Below are positions 15,384-23,671 of a DNA stretch of 38,501 nucleotides, one piece after another (the first letter of the stretch is position 1; each line of letters starts with the position of its first letter). Under the pieces are notes generated by a model. It made no database searches. It was not told where the DNA came from and saw only the letters and a list, made by a program, of their open reading frames with translations. A program made the position numbers and the translations under genes. The stretch is from Thalassospira sp. MCCC 1A01148. GTDB lineage: Bacteria > Pseudomonadota > Alphaproteobacteria > Rhodospirillales > Thalassospiraceae. The stretch is taken from contig NZ_LPVZ01000006.1 of NCBI RefSeq assembly GCF_001613795.1, positions 1 to 38,501 on the forward strand, read 5' to 3'.

Positions 15384-15953
15384 ATGCGGATTGTTGGCGG
15401 GACACATCGTGGCAGGCTTCTAAACGCACCTGAGGGACGCGACACACGCCCGACCCTTGATCGGGTCCGCGAAGCGCTTTTCAGCATCCTGTCACACGCA
15501 TCGCGCTGGTATGAGGATGACTTCAACCCGCTGTTTGATGGCGTGATCCTTGATGCCTTTGCCGGGTCCGGTGCGCTTGGGCTTGAAGCCATTTCGCGTG
15601 GCGCCGACCAAGCCGTATTCTTTGACAACGATCGCAAGGCGGTTGCGATCATCGAACAGAATATCGACGCCCTTCGCATTGCCGATCAGGCCAGTGCACG
15701 GCGTGCCGACGCCACCAAACCACCGCGTGCAAGTCGACCTGCCAGCATGGTGTTTTTGGACCCGCCCTATGGCAAAGACCTGATCGAGCCCAGCATCACA
15801 GCCCTTGCCAAGGCCGGGTGGATTGATGGCAACACCCTGATCGTTGCCGAACGCGACCCGCGCGATCCGGAAATCGCGCTTGAAGATTTTTATCTGTGCG
15901 ACAGTCGCAAATATGGTCGCTGCCGGATTGATATCGGGCGCTTTATCGCCTGA
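15384..15953 (+). CDS. rsmD: 16S rRNA (guanine(966)-N(2))-methyltransferase
   Basis: Methylates G966 of 16S rRNA in the 30S subunit using SAM. The 189-residue protein starts MRIVGGTHRGRLL, has TRPTLDRVREALFSIL (RNA-binding side), the SAM motif DAFAGSGALGLEA (57-69) and the catalytic DPPY (126-129), the usual motif of N2-guanine/N6-adenine methylases. AAGGA in the end of rluB serves as its ribosome-binding site; spacing is five bases. Confidence 0.95.
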   Translation: MRIVGGTHRGRLLNAPEGRDTRPTLDRVREALFSILSHASRWYEDDFNPLFDGVILDAFAGSGALGLEAISRGADQAVFFDNDRKAVAIIEQNIDALRIADQASARRADATKPPRASRPASMVFLDPPYGKDLIEPSITALAKAGWIDGNTLIVAERDPRDPEIALEDFYLCDSRKYGRCRIDIGRFIA

Positions 15954-16021
15954 TTGCGGCATTGCTGCCGATACCCGGACGATGTGATAGATTTGGACAT
16001 GCTCAAAACCGGTTGATCGTC

Positions 16022-16603
16022 ATGAAGCCCATGGATGAGACTGCACCAGACAAGGAATTTGGTCGCCTTTTGCGCCAGTGGCGACGCACAAGCGACATCA
16101 AGCAATCCCGTCTGGCCGATATTCTGGGCGTGACACAGGCAACCGTATCGCGTTGGGAAAGCGGGGCGCAAAGCCCGGCCTCGCTGCAATATGACCTCAT
16201 CCATCAAATGATGACGCGCAAGCGCAACTTCCGCCTTGATCACGCGGTCAAACGGCTGGTCATGCACTCGTCACAACGCGTACACCTGATCGAGGATCGT
16301 TCACACCGCCTGCTATGTGCATCGCGCCCGCGCGAAAACGAATGGCAACGCGATTGCACGCCCCTGCTTGGCACATCGCTCTGGCGGTTTGCCACACCGG
16401 AAATCGCATCGGCGGAGAAAAGCCTGCATGACCTTGGCTGGCACGAAGACCAGACCGATCACCTGACGTTCGAAACGTCCCGCCGGGATGGCGACCCAAT
16501 GCGCATCATCGATACCTACATCCTGTGGGAACGGTTTTTCCTGTCTGATGGCACGGCTGTGCGCCTGACCACCGGGTTTGATCAGAAGCCCGCGCATATT
16601 TAG
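16022..16603 (+). CDS. XRE-type helix-turn-helix regulator with uncharacterised C-terminal domain
   Basis: 193 residues from ATG 16022 (the frame is open to 15962 but without support). Helix-turn-helix at about 13-60: FGRLLRQWRRTSDIKQSRLA, VTQATVSRWESGAQSP. The C-terminal 130 residues (HAVKRLVMHSSQRVHLIEDR through LWERFFLSDG) resemble the PAS-like sensor regions attached to some XRE proteins, but I cannot name the family. It lies 110 bp before an MFS transporter on the same strand and may regulate it. The last codons contain the first copy of a direct repeat that recurs in the intergenic region. Confidence 0.8.
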   Translation: MKPMDETAPDKEFGRLLRQWRRTSDIKQSRLADILGVTQATVSRWESGAQSPASLQYDLIHQMMTRKRNFRLDHAVKRLVMHSSQRVHLIEDRSHRLLCASRPRENEWQRDCTPLLGTSLWRFATPEIASAEKSLHDLGWHEDQTDHLTFETSRRDGDPMRIIDTYILWERFFLSDGTAVRLTTGFDQKPAHI

Positions 16604-16625
16604 TCACCCGACCAACGCATATTTA
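16593..16625. promoter_or_regulatory. Direct repeat CGCATATTTA between XRE gene and MFS gene
   Basis: The ten-base word is at 16593-16602, overlapping the XRE stop codon, and at 16616-16625, spaced 23 bp. It may be a binding site for control of the downstream transporter; the first copy could instead be coding coincidence. Confidence 0.3.
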
Positions 16626-16713
16626 ATACGTGGCAATCATTGTGGTAAATCGGGTATCAGTTTTCTGATGCATACGAACACGCCACACTGATCTCCCCCC
16701 ACGGAACCGACCC

Positions 16714-17889
16714 ATGCCGCCCATCGTCACCGTTATTATTCTTTACGGACTTGGACTGACCGCCTCAATGCAGGTCGGTCTTATCGGTCCGATTGCGCCT
16801 GATTTGCGCGCAAGCTTCGGGCTTAGTCAGGCAGAATTCGGGTTGGTGGCCTCCCTGATCACTGCTGCCGGTGCGTTGTGCGCCATTCCCGCCGGTGTGT
16901 GGGCCGCCCGGGCGGGTTTGCGAAAATCGCTGGTGCTTGGCTGCGTCATGATGATCACGGGCGCGCTGATCTTTGCCACGGCAAGTGTCAGCAGCCTTTT
17001 GTATGTTGGGCGGCTCGTCACCAGCGTCGGATATCTGTTGATCGTTGTTGGCGCGCCAAGCTGGATGGCCGGGTTTCGAAACCCGAAACTGGTCGCCATG
17101 GCCATGAGCATCTGGGGCACGTTCATCCCGGTTGGCATTGCACTGGGCAACTGGATCAGTGCCGCCGTTGTCACCTGGATTGACTGGCGGCTTGCGGTTG
17201 GTGCCTGCACGCTGCCTGTTTTGATCTTGCTGCCGCTTCTCGCATTGATGGACAAACCAGAAACCGGCAGTGCACGACGATCCCTGCTTCTGGGGGTGAT
17301 CGGTGTCTTGAAATCGCGCGCAGCTCTTCAGGTCGCAATGACCTTTGCCGCCTTTGCCGGGGGGACCTCAGCGGCCTTGGCCTTTATGCCCGCGATGCTG
17401 GCCGACAACCTTGATATCGGTATCGCCCTTTCGGCCGGTATCATCGGCACGACTGCGATTGCCGGCAACGTGGTTGGCAGTGTGGCTGCTGGCGCCTTGC
17501 TGGGCCGCAGCATTCCGGGCAGAGCCATTTTGATCGTGTTTCTGCCAATCATGGCCGTTGCCATTTCAACCCTGTTTGTCAGCACATCGGTTCCGTTTAG
17601 CATTTCGATGCTGATTGTTTTCAATATCTGTCAGGGTGCTGTTGCAGGAACGTGCTTTGCCCTTTTGCCAAAGATCGCAACAGAAGGTCTTTCCATGCCC
17701 GCCCTGCAAGGGATGCTCGCCCAGTTTGCCGAGATATTTGTCGTGATCGTGCCGCCCTTTGCCGGGGCGATGATTGATCGCGACGGCTGGGCCGGTGCAG
17801 CCGCAGTTTTGGGCGGTTTTTACTTTGTTGGCTTCCTGATTTCGCTACGCAAGCCGGGTGCATCAGCACCCATTAGACAAAAATCATAA
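16714..17889 (+). CDS. Major facilitator superfamily transporter
   Basis: 391 residues with about twelve hydrophobic segments in two halves separated near residue 185 (DKPETGSARR). Loop 2-3 has the degenerate motif A (AARAGLRKS). The N-terminus (LYGLGLTASMQVGLIGPIAP) and overall pattern fit the CynX/NimT-like or related drug/anion branches, but the substrate cannot be given. It sits in the inner membrane. ACGGAA precedes the ATG. Upstream is an XRE regulator gene, downstream after 91 bp a membrane-anchored serine hydrolase; co-transcription of the latter is possible as no terminator is seen between. Confidence 0.88.
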   Translation: MPPIVTVIILYGLGLTASMQVGLIGPIAPDLRASFGLSQAEFGLVASLITAAGALCAIPAGVWAARAGLRKSLVLGCVMMITGALIFATASVSSLLYVGRLVTSVGYLLIVVGAPSWMAGFRNPKLVAMAMSIWGTFIPVGIALGNWISAAVVTWIDWRLAVGACTLPVLILLPLLALMDKPETGSARRSLLLGVIGVLKSRAALQVAMTFAAFAGGTSAALAFMPAMLADNLDIGIALSAGIIGTTAIAGNVVGSVAAGALLGRSIPGRAILIVFLPIMAVAISTLFVSTSVPFSISMLIVFNICQGAVAGTCFALLPKIATEGLSMPALQGMLAQFAEIFVVIVPPFAGAMIDRDGWAGAAAVLGGFYFVGFLISLRKPGASAPIRQKS

Positions 17890-17980
17890 TAAAACTATAC
17901 GATACGATGGCTTGACCTATTCTTCGAAGCAAGCGACCCTTTCCGTCCCCAACAAATTCAAAAATATTCAGGGAAATGGA

Positions 17981-19438
17981 ATGCAGTGGATCAAGGCCAT
18001 CTTTATCGGACTGATATTGATCGGCCTGTCTGTTCTTGCTGTTTTCTTTATCTGGCTTGCCCCTGTTGGCGCGGCCTATAGCGCAAAGGTCATGTGTTCC
18101 GCCATTTTCGTTAATGGCCTGACATCCACGCGCGCCCGTGAAATCGATGTTCTTGCCGACAATAACCCGCTGTTGTCGCTGATTACGACGAACGTCGATC
18201 TGCGAAACCAAGCCGTCAGCGCGCACGCCTTTGGTTTTCGCAAGCGATTTGCAATCTACCGCCCAAATCTTGGCTGCACATTGGCCGACAGTCCGGAACA
18301 TATCGCACAGTTGCGCAACTCAACCCCGGTCATGACCCCGGTTGAACCGCGCCCGCTTTTGACCACGTCACTTCCGGCCGATGTCGACCGCCGGGCGCTG
18401 AACAGCATTCTGTTTGATGCCATGGATGAGCCGGGATTACGCCCCGAACGCCGTACGCGCGCTGTCGTCATCCTGCATGACGGCAAAGTTGTCGCCGAAC
18501 GCTATGCCGCGGGCATCACAGCCCAAACACCCCTGCCGGGCTGGTCCATGACCAAAAGTGTTTTCAACGCCATCCTTGGTCGGATGCGGTTTGAAGGCAT
18601 GATTTCCGATCTGCAGGAACCTGTTTTGATCAATGAATGGCAGGCAGAGCCCGGCGATCCACGCGCAACCATCAACTATGATGAATTGCTTCGCATGCGA
18701 AGCGGGCTTGAGTTTGACGAAAGTTATGCCAACCCGCTATCTGATGTCGTGCAAATGCTGTTTATCGAGCCCGCCGCAGCCGGATTTGCCGTTTCCAAAC
18801 CCCTTGAAAATACGCCAGGCAGTGAATTTTCCTATAATTCCGGGGCAAGCAACATCCTTTCGGCTGCGATCCGCAACCTTAGCGGTTCGCGTTCGACCTA
18901 TCTGAGCCGCCCGACAGAACTTCTGTTCCGCCCCCTTGGCATGAGCAGTGCTGTGATCGAAACAGACCCGGACGGCTATTTTGTCGCTTCAAGCTTCATG
19001 CATGCGTCTGCGCGCGACTGGGCCAAGATCGGCCAACTGTTCCTGCAAGACGGGGTATGGAATGGGGAGCGCCTCTTGCCCGAAGGCTGGGTCGGATATT
19101 CCACCAGCCCCGCCGCAGAAGACCCGAACGGCCTTTACGGTGCCCATTGGTGGATTGATCTGCCCGGCAGCCGGAACGAGGATGGCAGCCCGCGTACTGA
19201 CGTGCCGCCCCTGCCCGACGACGCCTTTTTCGCACTTGGTCATGACGGTCAATCGCTTACGGTCATTCCGTCACGAGATGTTGTTGTTGTCCGTTTCGGG
19301 GTGACACGCAATCGCGATGCCTTTGATCTGCGAAAATTCATCGCTGATCTGAGTGCTGTTTTCCCGGAGAAGTCAGATCGCCAAGCCAGCCCGGCAGAAA
19401 GCTCTGGGAACACGACCGCCGAAGTGAATGGCGGCTAG
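17981..19438 (+). CDS. Membrane-anchored serine hydrolase, class C beta-lactamase family
   Basis: 485 residues. One N-terminal membrane helix (about 5-27) anchors it with the catalytic domain in the periplasm. The three beta-lactamase/DD-peptidase motifs are present: SMTK (S189, K192), YNS (Y285-S287) and HDG (421-423) in place of KTG. HDG/HxG is the esterase and EstB-like form, so it is more likely an esterase or peptidase than a true beta-lactamase. GGGA precedes the ATG at 17981; the frame is open upstream into the MFS gene but has no support. The tail is Ser/Glu-rich. It converges on chrA with 18 bp between. Confidence 0.87.
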   Translation: MQWIKAIFIGLILIGLSVLAVFFIWLAPVGAAYSAKVMCSAIFVNGLTSTRAREIDVLADNNPLLSLITTNVDLRNQAVSAHAFGFRKRFAIYRPNLGCTLADSPEHIAQLRNSTPVMTPVEPRPLLTTSLPADVDRRALNSILFDAMDEPGLRPERRTRAVVILHDGKVVAERYAAGITAQTPLPGWSMTKSVFNAILGRMRFEGMISDLQEPVLINEWQAEPGDPRATINYDELLRMRSGLEFDESYANPLSDVVQMLFIEPAAAGFAVSKPLENTPGSEFSYNSGASNILSAAIRNLSGSRSTYLSRPTELLFRPLGMSSAVIETDPDGYFVASSFMHASARDWAKIGQLFLQDGVWNGERLLPEGWVGYSTSPAAEDPNGLYGAHWWIDLPGSRNEDGSPRTDVPPLPDDAFFALGHDGQSLTVIPSRDVVVVRFGVTRNRDAFDLRKFIADLSAVFPEKSDRQASPAESSGNTTAEVNGG

Positions 19439-19456
19439 CCCGGACCTATTGGCTGA

Positions 19457-20731
19457 TCAGAAAAAGCCCACCAGATAGCCGACAACGGCCCCCAAACCGA
19501 CAACGGCCCAAACTGGGACAATCCGCCATTGCAATATGGCAAAGACCAGAATCACGCAGCCGATATCAAAGATGTCCAGATTTGCCCCGGTCCAGATCGG
19601 GTCATACAAAACAGCGGCAAGCAACCCGACAACCGCCGCATTCACCCCCATCAATCCGGCCCGCATAGACGGGATATGGCGCACCCGGTCCCAGAATGGC
19701 AAAAGCCCGACCACCAATAACCACGCGGGTAAAAAGATCGCTACCAGCGTCACCAACGCTGTCAGCGCACTGACAACAATCCCGCTGCCACCTGCGCCCG
19801 TATGCAGGGCTGCGCCCAAATAGGCCGCAAACGTAAAGATGGGCCCGGGGACCGCCTGCGTTGCGCCGTAACCGGCAAGAAATGTCTCGGTGTCGATCCA
19901 TCCCGGTGTCACAACGGCATTTTGCAGCAAGGGCAAAACCACATGCCCACCACCAAACACCAGTGCGCCACTGCGATAGAAACCGTCAATGACAGCGAAC
20001 AGACCGGTCGGATCAAGCCTGGCAAGAACCGGCAAAACGACAAGCAGCGCAAAAAACGCCCCCAGGGCGACAATCGCGCCTGTGGCCGAACGTGGTGCAG
20101 AACCGCGATCAGCATCGTCCGCGACCTTGTTTTTCAAAAGCAACAAGCCCGCAACCATGCCACCAAGGATCACAGCGAACTGGGCCAGTACCGTATCGCT
20201 GGCAATCATGAGCCCGGCAGCCAGAACCGCAAGAATGGCGCGGGGAATATCGGGGCACAGGCTTCGTGCCATACCAAGAAGGGCATGAATAACCACCCCG
20301 ACGGCAACAAGCTTAAGGCCGCGAATGACGCCATCGATACTGCCAAGATCAATTCCGACAAACGCCATACCAAGTGCCGCCAGAACAATTGCCGATGGCA
20401 TTGTAAAACCAAGCCACGCGACCAATGATCCGCGTAGTCCACCCAGCGCCATGCCAATCCCCATGCCAACCTGCGAACTGGCCGGGCCCGGCACAAACTG
20501 GCACAGCGCAACCAGATCTGCATACCCGGCGTCACTAAGCCACTTGCGTCGCGCGACAAACTCTTCGCGGAAATAGCCGATATGCGCCACCGGCCCACCG
20601 AAACTGGTCAGGCCAAGTCGCAGAAAAATCAGAAAAATCTGCCAAAGACCCACGCCATCAGCTGGCATGGCCGGCGTGTGGTTCTTGTTCTGATCTTCTG
20701 CGGCATCACCCTTTGGTGTCATGTCTGGCAT
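19457..20731 (-). CDS. chrA: Chromate/anion transporter, full-length ChrA family
   Basis: 424 residues made of two homologous halves, the long form of the CHR family. Half 1 has GLTSFGGPVAHIGYFREEFV and QFVPGPASSQVG; half 2 has GALVFGGGHVVLPLL and TQAVPGPIFTFAAYLG. About ten hydrophobic segments place it in the inner membrane. Family members export chromate in some bacteria, but many are general sulfate-like anion carriers, so chromate resistance should not be assumed. AGGA lies nine bases before the ATG. No regulator gene (chrB) is adjacent. Confidence 0.93.
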   Translation of the reverse strand: MPDMTPKGDAAEDQNKNHTPAMPADGVGLWQIFLIFLRLGLTSFGGPVAHIGYFREEFVARRKWLSDAGYADLVALCQFVPGPASSQVGMGIGMALGGLRGSLVAWLGFTMPSAIVLAALGMAFVGIDLGSIDGVIRGLKLVAVGVVIHALLGMARSLCPDIPRAILAVLAAGLMIASDTVLAQFAVILGGMVAGLLLLKNKVADDADRGSAPRSATGAIVALGAFFALLVVLPVLARLDPTGLFAVIDGFYRSGALVFGGGHVVLPLLQNAVVTPGWIDTETFLAGYGATQAVPGPIFTFAAYLGAALHTGAGGSGIVVSALTALVTLVAIFLPAWLLVVGLLPFWDRVRHIPSMRAGLMGVNAAVVGLLAAVLYDPIWTGANLDIFDIGCVILVFAILQWRIVPVWAVVGLGAVVGYLVGFF

Positions 20732-20836
20732 TTTGATATTCCTGCCCTAACCCCTGATTTTGCCTGACCATACGCAATCACCCGAAGCTGGCAAAGCCAA
20801 AACCGAAAGCCTGACCATTCGTAATATATCCATAAC

Positions 20837-20873
20837 AAAACCCCGCCTGCGGCAGGACCACAGGCGGGGTTTT
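20837..20873 (-). terminator. Terminator of amn
   Basis: AAAACCCCGCCTG / CAGGCGGGGTTTT stem around an 11-base loop, with a T-rich side in both directions. It lies 37 bp past the amn stop and also shields chrA from read-through. Confidence 0.9.
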
Positions 20874-20909
20874 AAACGTAACACCAAGGTGTGTAAGCCG
20901 ACTATCCTG

Positions 20910-22385
20910 TTAGCGGAAGGCTGGCTCGTCGAGTGAACGCAGTTTGCGGGAATGGAGCTGATTAACATCCTGACGAAGCGTATCAATCGTATCCAGACCA
21001 ACCTGCAAGTGCTGACCAATGCGCTGGCGATAGAAATTATTGGCCATGCCCGGCAGCTTCAGTTCACCATGAACCGGTTTGTCCGATACGCATAACAGCG
21101 TGCCATACGGCACACGGAACCGGAAACCGTTGGCAGCAATGGTCGCACTTTCCATATCGACCGCAATGGCGCGTGACTGGTTCAGGCGCACAAACAATTC
21201 GCTGTAACGCAGTTCCCAGTTGCGGTTATCGGTGGTGGCCACCGTACCGGTGCGCATGCGCGCCTTCATTTCACGGCCTTTCAGTCCGGTGATTTTGGTC
21301 ACCGAATTTGCCAGTGCCACTTGCACCTCGGCGATGGGCGGCACCGGAATCCAAAGCGGCAGGTCCGAATCAAGCACATGATCGTCACGAACATAACCAT
21401 GGGCCAGAACATAATCACCCAGAAGCTGACTGCGCCGTAATCCGGCACAGTGCCCCAGCATCAACCAGCAATGCGGGCGCAGAACGGCGATATGGTCGGT
21501 TGCCGTTTTGGCGTTCGACGGGCCAACACCGATATTGACCAGTGTGACACCAAGACCGTCTTCGCGAACCAAGTGATAGGACGGCATCTGCGGAAGCTGT
21601 TTGACCGCTTCACCCGTTTCCACCCAGCCCTTCGGCGCGTTCTTGCGCACGCTGACTTTTGGCCCCGGTTCGACAAAGGCGACATAGGGGCTTTTCGGAT
21701 CTTCGAGCTGCTCTTTGGCGAATTCGATGAATTCATCGACATAGCGCTGATAGTTGGTGAACAGAACGAACTTCTGGAAATGTTCCGGCGCAGTCGCCGT
21801 ATAGTGGCGCAAACGTGCCAGCGAATAATCCACACGTTCGCCAGAAAACAGCGATAGCGGCTTGGACCCCGGTGCGGCATTCGCGCCATAATGAACACCG
21901 TTGGCGATGTCATCATCGGTACGCGCCAGATCCGGCATATCAAAAATCAGCTGCATCGGGCGGATGTCATTCGGTCCGATACTGTCCGTTGCGGTTTCAA
22001 CCAGAAACGGCAAAGGGATCGGACGGTCCGAGACACCGACCACGACAGGAACGTCGTGGTTTTTCAGCAGAAGTTCGATCTGTTCACGGTAATATTCTTC
22101 AAACAGGTCAGGACGCGTCAGCGTCGTGCCATAAACCCCCGGATCGCGTGGCGCACCAAATGACAGGGTGCTTTCGACATGCAGTTTTTCCGGTGGCACT
22201 TCGATGCCAAGATACGGGTAATAGGCACGTACCGGGGAAGATTGCTGGCCTTGACCGAAACGGTTAAAGGCCTCCTGGACGGCGTTGGCACCGGTCGCAT
22301 AAATGTCCTTGATGCGCGCAAGTGCCCTGTCGGCGTCGGTAAATTCAAACAGATCGCGTACCGATCCGTGTACTTCAGAAACCAT
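20910..22385 (-). CDS. amn: AMP nucleosidase
   Basis: Hydrolyses AMP to adenine and ribose 5-phosphate in the cytoplasm, a control point of the adenylate pool. The 491-residue length and architecture fit: an N-terminal regulatory domain (about 1-190, with VRAYYPYLGIEVPPEK) and a nucleoside-phosphorylase-fold catalytic domain with NIGVGPSNAKTATDHIAVLR, MLGHCAGLR and VDMESATIAANGFRFRVPYG. GGAG precedes the ATG. It is monocistronic, with its own terminator and a likely promoter 100 bp upstream. Confidence 0.95.
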   Translation of the reverse strand: MVSEVHGSVRDLFEFTDADRALARIKDIYATGANAVQEAFNRFGQGQQSSPVRAYYPYLGIEVPPEKLHVESTLSFGAPRDPGVYGTTLTRPDLFEEYYREQIELLLKNHDVPVVVGVSDRPIPLPFLVETATDSIGPNDIRPMQLIFDMPDLARTDDDIANGVHYGANAAPGSKPLSLFSGERVDYSLARLRHYTATAPEHFQKFVLFTNYQRYVDEFIEFAKEQLEDPKSPYVAFVEPGPKVSVRKNAPKGWVETGEAVKQLPQMPSYHLVREDGLGVTLVNIGVGPSNAKTATDHIAVLRPHCWLMLGHCAGLRRSQLLGDYVLAHGYVRDDHVLDSDLPLWIPVPPIAEVQVALANSVTKITGLKGREMKARMRTGTVATTDNRNWELRYSELFVRLNQSRAIAVDMESATIAANGFRFRVPYGTLLCVSDKPVHGELKLPGMANNFYRQRIGQHLQVGLDTIDTLRQDVNQLHSRKLRSLDEPAFR

Positions 22386-22485
22386 ATTGGATGCTCCTTT
22401 TTGTTATTGTTGTTTGGGTTCTTCTATCAGATCCGGATGCGCAAAATCGCGCCCGATCAATGACAAAAGCCCTTGGAGCGAGAGA

Positions 22486-22514
22486 TTTATCACCGCTCGC
22501 CCGCCTTCTGACAA
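22486..22514 (-). promoter_or_regulatory. Likely sigma-70 promoter of amn
   Basis: TTGTCA (22514-22509), 17 bp, GATAAA (22491-22486), about 100 bp before the start codon. Correct spacing, moderate match. Confidence 0.4.
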
Positions 22515-22740
22515 CCGAAAACTTTGCCAACCTTTTCAATCCAGACGACAAAACGTCCGTTCTGCGGCAATCGCCATGATGCAAAAAATCATCTTTCCCG
22601 GCATTTACAAAAGGTTATGCAATATATGTCGGGTTTATTTTCAAGAATTCCAAATGACAGTTTTGATTCGATCATCATAACCGATTGCTGCCGCCCTGTT
22701 GGCGTGTCAGCCCTTTTCAGGTGCCCCTTGCGAAATCGGC

Positions 22741-22775
22741 AAAAAAAATGCCGAAACCGGGGGACGGTTTCGGCA
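22741..22775 (-). terminator. Strong rho-independent terminator of the sigma-factor unit
   Basis: On the minus strand an 11-bp perfect stem (TGCCGAAACCG with its complement, five-base loop) is followed by eight T residues. It lies 125 bp after the small anti-sigma-like gene. Confidence 0.93.
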
Positions 22776-22899
22776 ATTTCAGGGAAGGGCCTTAGACGTT
22801 GAGGGAAAAGACGATCAACCCTGATATGGATTATTTATATGACCATTGGTCAGTTGAGTCAATTCCATTAAACGCATGGCAGATATCCTGATCACGCAC

Positions 22900-23142
22900 T
22901 CAGACCATTATACCAGCCTGAGTCGCAATATTCTGCAGTTTTTCAAGCCGCCTACGCACGGAATCATCAACTGTCCCTTGGTCATCAATGTCGACTTCAC
23001 TGAGTTTACGGACAATCTTGGCTGCGCGTGGGTCACTTTCGACCAGACTTTCGATATCCTGTTTTTCTTCGTCGTCTTCAAGCGTCCCGCGTACATAGCC
23101 AAGAATGTGATCTTTGCCATATATCGCAAGAACCGGGCTCAT
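22900..23142 (-). CDS. Small (80 aa) soluble anti-sigma-like protein next to an ECF sigma factor
   Basis: The start ATG lies one base after the sigma-factor stop (TGATATG) and has GGAGG nine bases upstream, inside the end of the sigma gene; the frame is open further up but that part overlaps sigma coding. The sequence (HILGYVRGTLEDDEEKQDIE, then SLVESDPRAAKIVRKLSEVD) follows the helix pattern of N-terminal anti-sigma domains (DExLxAYLDGEL...ALLAxDPxAxxxxxxL), but has no zinc-binding HxxxCxxC and no membrane helix. It does not resemble NepR, the usual EcfG anti-sigma. Length, position and helix pattern suggest an anti-sigma or sigma-associated protein; this is inference. The C-terminus RRRLEKLQNIATQAGIMV is helical. 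Confidence 0.7.
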   Translation of the reverse strand: MSPVLAIYGKDHILGYVRGTLEDDEEKQDIESLVESDPRAAKIVRKLSEVDIDDQGTVDDSVRRRLEKLQNIATQAGIMV

Positions 23143-23143
23143 A

Positions 23144-23671
23144 TCATGCTGCCTCCGCGACATAACGTGATGCATGTTCACGTGCTTCGATTCGACCCAC
23201 CGATGCGCGCAGCTTGCGACGTGCGCGGCCAACACGTGATTTGACTGTGCCGATTTCGACCGACATCTGGTCGGCTGCATCCTGATAGGAAACATCATCG
23301 ACTGCGGTCAGCATTATGGCCTCACGCTCCTGCTCGGGCAGGTCTTCAAGAACCCGGTCCGCGTCGCGCAACTGGAGACGGGCCATCTGGTTGCTGCCAT
23401 GACCATAGACATCACCAAGATCATCCCAGTCGACCTGCGGGCCGCGTGTCTTTTCACGACGTTTTCCGGAAATGAAAGTGTTGAACAGAATTCTGTGCAA
23501 CCAGGCCTTCAGGCTTGTGCCCTCTTCGAACTGGTCTTTTTTGCTGATGGCTTTCAACAGCGTGTCCTGGACCAGATCCTGCGCAAGATCGGTGCTGCCG
23601 GTCAGGCGGTACGCATGACGGCGCAGTGCAGGGACATGGTCTTCGATTTCGTTCATCACTTGTTCAGACAT
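23144..23671 (-). CDS. ECF RNA polymerase sigma factor (EcfG-like)
   Basis: 175 residues from the ATG at 23671, which has the very strong site AAGGAGG. Region 2 (about 8-75: LAQDLVQDTLLKAISKKDQF, LKAWLHRILFNTFIS) and region 4 (about 105-160: LEDLPEQEREAIMLTAVDDV, QMSVEIGTVKSRVGRARRKL) are complete. The sequence fits the ECF15 (EcfG) group or a close relative, which drives the alphaproteobacterial general stress response. Two perfect EcfG-type promoters about 2 kb away support this. The usual PhyR and NepR genes are absent; a different small protein follows. Upstream is a 344-bp AT-rich region. No EcfG-type promoter was found before this gene. Confidence 0.9.
   Translation of the reverse strand: MSEQVMNEIEDHVPALRRHAYRLTGSTDLAQDLVQDTLLKAISKKDQFEEGTSLKAWLHRILFNTFISGKRREKTRGPQVDWDDLGDVYGHGSNQMARLQLRDADRVLEDLPEQEREAIMLTAVDDVSYQDAADQMSVEIGTVKSRVGRARRKLRASVGRIEAREHASRYVAEAA

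Larger units (their letters stand above)
22386..22899. other. 514-bp intergenic region between amn and the sigma-factor unit
   Basis: It holds a likely amn promoter (22486-22514), the terminator of the sigma-factor unit (22741-22775), and about 230 bp between them (22515-22740) and 120 bp beyond (22776-22899) where I see nothing certain. A short frame from 22576 (about 34 codons) has no ribosome-binding site and is not called. A small RNA here cannot be excluded. Confidence 0.6.

Noticed and set aside
17981..19438. Calling the serine hydrolase a beta-lactamase resistance gene
   Set aside because: The third motif is HDG rather than KTG and there is a membrane anchor; esterase or peptidase activity is more likely.
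22576..22680. Short frame of about 34 codons before the sigma unit
   Set aside because: No ribosome-binding site, no recognisable feature, and coding potential cannot be judged at that length.
22900..23298. Longer version of the small anti-sigma-like protein (132 codons)
   Set aside because: The extra part overlaps the sigma-factor coding region; a well-placed GGAGG and start codon just after the sigma stop decide for 80 residues.
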